Source of the DNA: Erythrobacter donghaensis
GTDB taxonomy: Bacteria > Pseudomonadota > Alphaproteobacteria > Sphingomonadales > Sphingomonadaceae
Assembly: GCF_001557325.1 (NCBI RefSeq)
Contig: NZ_LSJS01000260.1
Span: forward strand, 1-7,180
DNA: 7,180 bases
Direction of reading: 5' to 3'
Shown here: piece after piece, positions 1 through 5,079 of the stretch
How the letters are laid out: each line of letters begins with the position of its first letter
How positions within the stretch are numbered: the stretch's first letter is position 1
Made by a program: the position numbers and the translations under genes
The notes under the pieces: model-generated
The model's input: the letters and a program-made list of their open reading frames with translations, nothing else
The model's database searches: none
What the model was told of the DNA's origin: nothing

Positions 1-75
1 TCTCGGATGGCAGTCATGAGAGCGTATATCGGGGCCCGTTCTATGTCGTGACCCCTACTTGCTGCACTTTGCTCA

Positions 76-648
76 TTGCGGACCGACTGGCGCTTCATTT
101 GCCCACCGCCAGGCCGCGGCGCGGAGGCCGGAGGCGCCTGGGCCGTCAACCTGGCCCTCCTCACCATGGCTTCCCCCGCCCCGGTTCCCGGCATTGTCAG
201 CCGCGCCATCTTCCGTGACGACCTCCAGCTTGGCACCGTGCAGGTGATTGCATCTTGGACGAAGGCGGCCCATGCCGTGCACGAACGAGCGATTGCGATC
301 GCGGAGCGGATGCAATCGGCCGACGAGTGCATGGCTGATGTGCCGGTCAACTCTCGAGCCCATGATTTAGCCGGTCCCCTCGCTGCAATCGGGGCGCTTC
401 ATCGATCCTCAATCAAGCGTGGGTGGCAACTATCTGACGCCGGTGTCACTCTGGTGATGCGCAAGCTTGCCGATCGCGGCGTTGCACTGCAGGATCGAAA
501 TGGAACGATTTTTTGGCATCTGAGCCCTCAAGCTCGTTCTGAAATACCGCCTTCGAATTCTGACCGTCAAAGCGTTCTTTCCGAACTCGCTGATGCTGTT
601 GCTTTCGCCGACAAGGTTCTCTCAAAGGTTGCTCGGAGCCGAGATTAG
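76..648 (+). CDS. Hypothetical protein, unrecognised
   Basis: I do not recognise this protein. The frame is open from a stop at 49-51 and ends in TAG at 646-648. Possible starts are TTG at 76 (190 aa) and ATG at 166 (160 aa); neither has a convincing Shine-Dalgarno. I list the longer form because third codon positions between 76 and 165 are already almost all G or C, as expected of coding sequence in this frame. The product has no signal peptide or clear membrane segment. Residues about 115-150 (GWQLSDAGVTLVMRKLADRG, then a GTIFWHL strand) have the look of a helix followed by a beta wing, so a winged-helix-like fold is possible, but this is inference only. The C-terminus is an Ala/Ser-rich predicted helix. 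The next gene starts about 40 bases downstream on the same strand, so co-transcription is possible. The alternative is that only the part from 166 is translated. Confidence 0.45.
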   Translation: MRTDWRFICPPPGRGAEAGGAWAVNLALLTMASPAPVPGIVSRAIFRDDLQLGTVQVIASWTKAAHAVHERAIAIAERMQSADECMADVPVNSRAHDLAGPLAAIGALHRSSIKRGWQLSDAGVTLVMRKLADRGVALQDRNGTIFWHLSPQARSEIPPSNSDRQSVLSELADAVAFADKVLSKVARSRD

Positions 649-688
649 GCTCTAGGCGTCGCCTCCAACGGCGTGCTAACTCGGATCG

Positions 689-1063
689 GTGCCTCTTCTC
701 GGTTCCATTGCCTTCATCTGTACACCTATCGCCGTCTGGGACGGGGACGGGCCGATCTGGTGCAAGGAAGGTCCTAAGATACGCATCGAGGGAATTGCGG
801 CGCGGGAAATGGATGGGTCGTGTCGCCGTGGGCATCCGTGCCCTTCTGCTTCGGCAGAGCAGGCTCGTGATGCGCTTGTCCAGCTGCTAGGCACTCCGAC
901 TGGTCGGCTGAGCAGTGGCCACATCTCGATACGAGCCAAGGCCATCTCATGCCGATCATCAAGCGAAAGCTATGGCCGCACCGTCGCTTCATGTCGACTT
1001 GCTGATGGCAGAGATCTCGCTTCAGCGATGCTGGCGACTGGCACCGTTCTACCTTGGCGGTAG
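689..1063 (+). CDS. Short SNase-like (thermonuclease family) protein, copy A
   Basis: Predicted staphylococcal-nuclease-fold protein of 124 aa that would cut DNA or RNA phosphodiester bonds with calcium. Visible motifs follow the SNase order: WDGDG at residues 17-21 (metal-binding Asp), IRIEGIAARE at 31-40 (R32 and E40 in the places of the catalytic Arg and Glu), and SYGRTVASCRLADG at 94-107, where R97 matches the second catalytic Arg of the YGR motif. Several Cys (11, 25, 45, 51, 88, 102) suggest disulfides and an extracytoplasmic site, but no full signal peptide is visible. The only start upstream of the DGDG motif is GTG at 689, because TAA lies in frame at 677-679; its ribosome site is weak. 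From memory, relatives run some 10 residues further, with an aromatic/basic tail after 'LPW', so the C-terminus may be slightly short. A diverged partial copy lies at 2257-2589. Confidence 0.75.
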   Translation: MPLLGSIAFICTPIAVWDGDGPIWCKEGPKIRIEGIAAREMDGSCRRGHPCPSASAEQARDALVQLLGTPTGRLSSGHISIRAKAISCRSSSESYGRTVASCRLADGRDLASAMLATGTVLPWR

Positions 1064-1185
1064 CGCAACATTTAATGAGTCCATTGATATGTTACGTGCC
1101 CTTCAAACGCCTTATGCAGCCGCTTTGCCTGATTGAATTTCTACATCGTCTCTCGAAAGGGTGAACGCGTGGACTTGAGATGTGC

Positions 1186-2232
1186 TCAGTTAGGTCCGAG
1201 CTTGATCGTTGATGTAAATTCGGATGCAAACGGCAAGCCGTTCACATTGGCTGGTTCAAACCTCGCGTAGCGCGCGATGATGCGACAAATCTTTTCGTCT
1301 TTCTCTGGCCCGAAGGAAGAACGGACTAGCCTGCATGACCTGGCTCGACCAAGCTCATCGACACTGACCGTCCAGACGGCCGAGCCGCTTTCAGTATCGC
1401 GGCGCAGAAACGAAGTTAGTTCCTCCGCCATGTACTGGGCGGCGTTTCCTCGTAGTCTTGCCGGAGTCGCTGGAGCGTCAGGTGTGTATAGCCATTGCAG
1501 GCCATCGACAGGCTGGCCCCGGTGAACGACGGCAAAGCAAACAGGCACGATGAACAAGATTTTCCGCGACAACGTGAAATCTGAAGGCCTGTCTAGTGTC
1601 GGCACGCCGCGGCTGAACTCGCCATCCGTATCCCGCAAATAGCCAAGGACATGCAGCCGCCCGTTCTTCTCTAGGTCCGCGGCAGTTTCTCGGTCCATCG
1701 GGATTTCGCGTCCTTGTGGCATTACATGGTCATAGCCCTCTATTGAGACTACCCGGGAATGAAGTTTTCTACGCCGGACTTCCCGCGTGACCCCGAAGGC
1801 GTTTGCGCCGACGTAAGTCCCAAGATCGTCGAATTCCGATTCGCCTCCGATAATGGCGTTTGTCGGGGTCAGCCGAAGTACTTCACGATCTGGATCATAG
1901 GTGAAGTCATCAGGATCGATTTCAAAGCCTGCATTCAGCCAGATCCTTGAACCCACTTTCCAGCTTTGAACCCGGGCGGCATATTCGGTCGCCGTTTCGA
2001 ATTCCCCCCGCACCGGCTGTTGTGCAAGCGTCTGATCTGCGAACCAAGCAAAGTTGTCAGGCAGTGAGTTGAGATTGGTGGACCACTGCTGACAATCTTG
2101 AACCGATACTGCCCCTTTCTCGCTGACGATTTGCGCCGGCGTGTCGAACAGAGATTGTACTGCGACCTGAGTATTCTCGGCACTCGCAGCTGCAGCGACG
2201 GTACCGAGCGCGGCAAGAAAGATCTGCTTCAT
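1186..2232 (-). CDS. Secreted protein with C-terminal TonB_C-like domain
   Basis: Predicted periplasmic or surface protein of 348 aa. I start it at the ATG at 2232 because it opens with a typical signal peptide (MKQIFLAALGTVAAAASA, predicted cleavage after A18). The frame stays open upstream to 2451, but those residues are shadow coding opposite the SNase-like ORF. Residues about 75-125 (GEFETATEYAARV ... YDPDREVLRL) form a region I associate with periplasmic proteins but cannot name. Residues about 285-346 (WTVSVDELGRARSCRLVRSS, then CRIIARYARFEPA and a final beta strand) fit the TonB C-terminal fold, with C300 and C316 as a likely disulfide pair. There is no N-terminal anchor or proline-rich spacer and no ExbB/ExbD gene nearby, so a true energy transducer is unlikely. 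It converges on the SNase gene (122 bases between stops) and diverges from the second SNase-like ORF (24 bases between starts). Confidence 0.75.
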   Translation of the reverse strand: MKQIFLAALGTVAAAASAENTQVAVQSLFDTPAQIVSEKGAVSVQDCQQWSTNLNSLPDNFAWFADQTLAQQPVRGEFETATEYAARVQSWKVGSRIWLNAGFEIDPDDFTYDPDREVLRLTPTNAIIGGESEFDDLGTYVGANAFGVTREVRRRKLHSRVVSIEGYDHVMPQGREIPMDRETAADLEKNGRLHVLGYLRDTDGEFSRGVPTLDRPSDFTLSRKILFIVPVCFAVVHRGQPVDGLQWLYTPDAPATPARLRGNAAQYMAEELTSFLRRDTESGSAVWTVSVDELGRARSCRLVRSSFGPEKDEKICRIIARYARFEPANVNGLPFASEFTSTIKLGPN

Positions 2233-2246
2233 CAGACATATATCTC

Positions 2247-2252
2247 GAAGGG
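2247..2252 (+). promoter_or_regulatory. Ribosome binding site for the second SNase-like ORF
   Basis: GAAGGG stands four bases before the ATG at 2257. It is the main reason for treating the degenerate SNase-like copy as possibly translated from its own start. The start lies in the palindrome ATGCAT (2257-2262), which also puts an ATG on the minus strand in frame with the secreted protein gene, but that alternative start lacks a ribosome site. Confidence 0.4.
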
Positions 2253-2256
2253 TGGG

Positions 2257-2589
2257 ATGCATCAGCTTAGTAGCGTTGAGATAATAAATCCTGAATTGCC
2301 AATCGGCGTTCAATGGGGATCCCTGATCGACGTACAAGATATGTCCGCGCGCCGCGGACAGCCATGTCTGTCTGCTTCGGCCCCACGGTTCCATGATGCT
2401 CTTATTGAGCTGGTAAGGCACTGCGACTGGTCTCCTAAGCAGCGGCCACATCTCGTACGTGCCAAGGCGATTTCGTGTTTCTCGTCCCGTGAAAGTTATG
2501 GCCGCTCCGTCGCTTCGTGCAGGCTTGCCGATGGCAGAGACCTCGCTTCAGCCATGCTTGCAACCCTCGCTGTTCTGCCTTGGTGCTAG
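2257..2589 (+). CDS. Degenerate SNase-like paralogue, copy B (possible pseudogene)
   Basis: This 110-aa ORF is a second copy of the SNase-like gene at 689-1063. From RRGQPC to the stop, 79 residues align without gaps to copy A with 50 identities, including SYGR(S/T)VASCRLADGRDLASAML. The N-terminal half aligns only weakly: where A has DGDGPIW, B has NPELPIG; the catalytic Arg position is Asp; and seven residues of A (REMDGSC), including the catalytic Glu, are missing. B should therefore not be an active nuclease. In the well-matched 3' part most base differences are silent (for example GCC/GCG, ATC/ATT, TCA/TCG in Ala, Ile, Ser codons), which suggests that selection on protein sequence acted for much of the divergence. 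ATG at 2257 has a fair ribosome site. Both copies end just after 'VLPW'. It could be a non-catalytic relative such as a binding or immunity partner, or a decaying duplicate. Confidence 0.5.
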   Translation: MHQLSSVEIINPELPIGVQWGSLIDVQDMSARRGQPCLSASAPRFHDALIELVRHCDWSPKQRPHLVRAKAISCFSSRESYGRSVASCRLADGRDLASAMLATLAVLPWC

Positions 2590-2677
2590 CCTCTTCCGCC
2601 CATCTCCTCACTGGCCATTCCGCCGGACCTATAGAGGCCCCGGAATTATTCGGTTCTCAATCTCGTCGGACACCAAC

Positions 2678-2704
2678 AAAAAAGCCCCGGGCAACCCGGG
2701 GCTT
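2678..2704 (-). terminator. Rho-independent terminator (strong on minus strand)
   Basis: A perfect 8-bp GC stem, GCCCCGGG at 2684-2691 with CCCGGGGC at 2695-2702 and a three-base loop, is flanked by AA/TT pairs. Read on the minus strand it is followed at once by six T (2683-2678), the classical intrinsic terminator layout. On the plus strand the tail is TTCCTTTC, so it may also stop transcription leaving copy B, though less well. It ends the small unit at 2729-2802 and any read-through from the EAL gene. Confidence 0.85.
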
Positions 2705-2728
2705 CCTTTCATCGGCTTCGGACAGCCC

Positions 2729-2767
2729 TCAACGGGAGCCGAAGGTTTCCCTGAACCAATTCCACAT
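2729..2767 (-). CDS. 12-codon small ORF or leader peptide (MWNWFRETFGSR)
   Basis: On the minus strand an ATG at 2767 stands four bases after AGGAGGT (2778-2772), the best Shine-Dalgarno in the window beside that of traD. It opens a 12-residue ORF, MWNWFRETFGSR, ending in TGA at 2729-2731. An in-frame TAG lies within the upstream hairpin, so it is not the end of a longer frame. Two Trp codons in positions 2 and 4 and a terminator 25 bases after the stop resemble an amino-acid leader peptide. However, no biosynthetic gene follows; the next coding sequence on that side is the oppositely oriented SNase-like copy B. It could be a free-standing small protein, the coding part of a dual-function small RNA, or the surviving start of a deleted gene. 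Translation is inferred only from the ribosome site. Confidence 0.4.
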   Translation of the reverse strand: MWNWFRETFGSR

Positions 2768-2775
2768 GCTGACCT

Positions 2776-2802
2776 CCTGTTGGCACGCCGTGTGCTAACA
2801 GG
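2776..2802 (-). promoter_or_regulatory. Hairpin overlapping the small ORF's ribosome site
   Basis: An 11-bp inverted repeat, CCTGTTGGCAC (2776-2786) against GTGCTAACAGG (2792-2802), encloses five bases; ten pairs are Watson-Crick and one is G-U on one strand. In the minus-strand RNA its 3' arm ends in AACAGG, whose last AGG is the first half of the AGGAGG ribosome site. Folding would thus partly hide the site. It could equally be a protein-binding operator at DNA level. It lies 33 bases after the stop of the EAL gene. Confidence 0.5.
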
Positions 2803-2835
2803 GATGGTTAACATATCGTTATTGTTTGGCAAGAG

Positions 2836-4986
2836 CTAGGCAGCGATCCGTATTTGCCGCATGTGCTGGAGAAGGTCGTTGATGGGCATCGCCCTCGCGA
2901 AAAGGTAACCTTGCGCATAGTCGCAACCCATGTCTGCGAGTAGCGCAGCGGTCTCTCTATCTTCGACGCCCTCGGCGACTGCCCTCCGGTCGAGCGAGTG
3001 TGCAATATTAATTGTCGCTTGGACGACGGATCTGCTTTCGGCCGAAACCGTCATGTCGGCTACGAACGACCGGTCGATTTTCACTTCAGTACCTGGGATG
3101 CGCTTGATGTAATTCAGAGCGCCGTGCCCGGTGCCGAAATCGTCGATCGACAGGTGAATACCGAATTCGCGAAGTGCGCTCATGACGGCTTCCACGCGCC
3201 TGTCATCGAGCGGAGCAGTCTCGGTAACCTCGAAAATGATGTTCTCGGCCGGGATGTGGTGCTTCGACATGAGGAAGGTGATGTCGTAAATCAGCTGCAC
3301 CCTGGTAAGGGCAATCGCCGATATGTTGATGGCAATCTGGAATTTAGGATCGATTTGCCGAGCGAGGCGTGCACCCGCCAATGCTGTGTCAATGACATAC
3401 ATCGTCAGGTCATCGATGCGGTTATGGGTCTCTGCCATCGCGACGACTTCTTCAGGGGGTACGGCACCGTGCTCGTGATGCGTCCAACGCAGCAAAGCTT
3501 CCGCACCGACGGTTCTCCCGGTGGCGAGCTCGATCTTGGGCTGGTAAGCCACCTGAACCGTGTTTCGGGCCATTGCTTCATCGAGATCCGACAGAAGCGT
3601 CAGTCGCTTGTCGCGTGCAGTCAGATAGTCTGAGTTTGCTATGATGGCAGGTGTGCAGGCTTGCAGCGCATCTTCGGCCGACTGAATCGCTGTGGCTATA
3701 CGCGACCTGATCGAAGCTTCGTAGTTTGCGTCAACGCCGATGTGCGCCGCGACATCGACCTTTGTTCCTGCATGGGCGATCCCCCTCCTGAAGAGAGCTT
3801 GCAGCCCCGCCAGATGGTCTGCGAGCTCTGCCGTTTCGATCCTGGGCCTCAGCCAGATGATGGTGTCTTTGTGAAACGCGAAGTCGACCTTGCCTTCCGT
3901 GGTTGTGAGCCGTCGGGCGCCTTCCCTGATGAAGTCGATAATCACCTTGTTTGAGGAATCTCTGGTGATGAACGAGAACTCCTTGATCTTGAGGGCGAAG
4001 ACGAGGACGCCATCGTCAGGTGTTGCACTTTCGAGCGCCTCAACGCGCAGGCAGCCAGTAGATTCGTCGAAGACCCGCCGGGCTTGGCGCTCAAGCGCGA
4101 CCATACCGATCGTAAGACACAGAAGGGCGGGGAAGACGTCGACGCCGATGGAGAGATAGTCCATTATCAGCGGCACTGTAATCATCAGCGCCAAGGCGCC
4201 CGCGGCTACACGGTATGCGGGTTTCCTCAGGGTCGCCTGCCATAGCATGAGGGCAGCCGACAGGATCAACCCCGGGATCCACCCCAGATCCATCGGCGGT
4301 CCTTCTCGTAGAGTGTGCGCGCCGAGTGCATGGAAATAAACACCGGGGATCTTCGATCCCAAGGGCTCATAGTGCACATCACTAGTGCCCGTATACGTCT
4401 GGCCAACGACAACCGCATGACCTCGGAATGTGTCCCGATCGAACCGTCCCTGCAGGACGTCGATGTAACTCACGCGTGAGATCGAGTGGATGTCGATGCC
4501 GAAGTCGAGCCGATACTCTTTTTGCGGCCCTCGATAGCCCGCTAGCCCTGCCGAGATTGACGGAACCGAACCTCTGCCCACGGGCGTTGCGGTCGGAAAG
4601 ACGTAGCTCAGGTTGAACGGGCCGCTCTGACCGATCATCGAGGCCAGACGAGCGTTTTCTTTGAACCGCTCGATGGGCTGAACGACCTCGTATTCGTGAA
4701 CCCCTTCTTTAAGCGGGGGTGCGATTGCCAGATAGGTCTCGGGGTGACGTTTGAGAGCTTCTTCGAATGCTTCGTCTGATGTCGAATTGGTCGGGTCCGC
4801 GTATGCTTTGTCGAAGAAAACCCTGCTCGCACCTGCCTCGAACAGCTGATCAAGCAGCTGCGCATCCTTCTTCCGGTCCGGAAGGTTCGTCTGCAGGGCA
4901 TTGAGCGTCTTGTCGTCGATGGTGACAACGATGATATCGGAAGGAGCTTCGTGCGTTCGAATTTCCGCTCTCATTGCTCGGAACAT
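2836..4986 (-). CDS. CHASE2 / degenerate GGDEF / EAL c-di-GMP phosphodiesterase
   Basis: Predicted inner-membrane phosphodiesterase of 716 aa that hydrolyses cyclic di-GMP to pGpG. Residues about 1-230 form a CHASE2 sensor domain (DIIVVTIDDKTL near 17-28, VVVGQTYTGTSD near 192-203). Three membrane segments follow at about 235-253, 258-279 and 282-298. Residues about 311-440 look like a GGDEF domain whose signature has become HKDT (372-375), so it should not make c-di-GMP. The EAL domain (about 465-705) keeps every expected catalytic residue: E496 in EALLRW, N554, E586, D615-D616 in DDFGTG, K636, E672 and Q692. CHASE2 proteins normally start with a membrane helix that sends the sensor to the periplasm; here it is absent. 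A TGA stop lies in frame 36 bases before the ATG, and none of the three frames between traD and this gene encodes a hydrophobic stretch. It follows traD by 93 bases in the same direction, so it is probably co-transcribed. The ribosome site is weak. Confidence 0.85.
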   Translation of the reverse strand: MFRAMRAEIRTHEAPSDIIVVTIDDKTLNALQTNLPDRKKDAQLLDQLFEAGASRVFFDKAYADPTNSTSDEAFEEALKRHPETYLAIAPPLKEGVHEYEVVQPIERFKENARLASMIGQSGPFNLSYVFPTATPVGRGSVPSISAGLAGYRGPQKEYRLDFGIDIHSISRVSYIDVLQGRFDRDTFRGHAVVVGQTYTGTSDVHYEPLGSKIPGVYFHALGAHTLREGPPMDLGWIPGLILSAALMLWQATLRKPAYRVAAGALALMITVPLIMDYLSIGVDVFPALLCLTIGMVALERQARRVFDESTGCLRVEALESATPDDGVLVFALKIKEFSFITRDSSNKVIIDFIREGARRLTTTEGKVDFAFHKDTIIWLRPRIETAELADHLAGLQALFRRGIAHAGTKVDVAAHIGVDANYEASIRSRIATAIQSAEDALQACTPAIIANSDYLTARDKRLTLLSDLDEAMARNTVQVAYQPKIELATGRTVGAEALLRWTHHEHGAVPPEEVVAMAETHNRIDDLTMYVIDTALAGARLARQIDPKFQIAINISAIALTRVQLIYDITFLMSKHHIPAENIIFEVTETAPLDDRRVEAVMSALREFGIHLSIDDFGTGHGALNYIKRIPGTEVKIDRSFVADMTVSAESRSVVQATINIAHSLDRRAVAEGVEDRETAALLADMGCDYAQGYLFARAMPINDLLQHMRQIRIAA

Positions 4987-5079
4987 ATCTTCGGCGGGCA
5001 GAGGTCCGCACCATTTTCATGCGAGCCCCGATTGACGGGATTGGCCGCGATGACGTGCCCCTTTGGTGATGCGCGGCGC

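Noticed and set aside
1..218. Plus-strand frame 3 open from the window edge
   Set aside because: It turns into an Arg/Gly/Pro-rich stretch typical of an out-of-frame reading of GC-rich coding sequence; only the first 40 or so residues could be real, and no family is recognisable.
1064..1185. Possible terminator between the convergent genes
   Set aside because: AACAT/ATGTT and AATG/CATT pairings exist near 1067-1096, but the stem is interrupted and AT-rich and no T run follows.
2233..2451. Longer N-terminus for the secreted TonB_C-domain protein
   Set aside because: It would bury a clear signal peptide 73 residues inside the protein and consists of the reverse complement of copy B; no ribosome site supports it.
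2776..2802. Reading the inverted repeat as a LuxR-type box
   Set aside because: The repeat is 27 bases, longer than the usual 18-20, and lacks the central pattern. No luxR or luxI gene is present, and the overlap with the ribosome site favours an RNA role.
2678..2802. Classical trp operon attenuator in cis
   Set aside because: No trp or other biosynthetic gene follows on the minus strand; copy B on the opposite strand occupies the downstream sequence.
2629..2832. 67-codon minus-strand frame overlapping the leader-like unit
   Set aside because: It lacks a ribosome site, runs in another frame through the hairpin and the terminator, and would be translated through the terminator itself. The 12-codon ORF has far better signals.
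2998..3633. Plus-strand open frame of 211 codons within the EAL gene
   Set aside because: It is antisense to a fully conserved EAL domain; it has no recognisable motif and no ribosome site.
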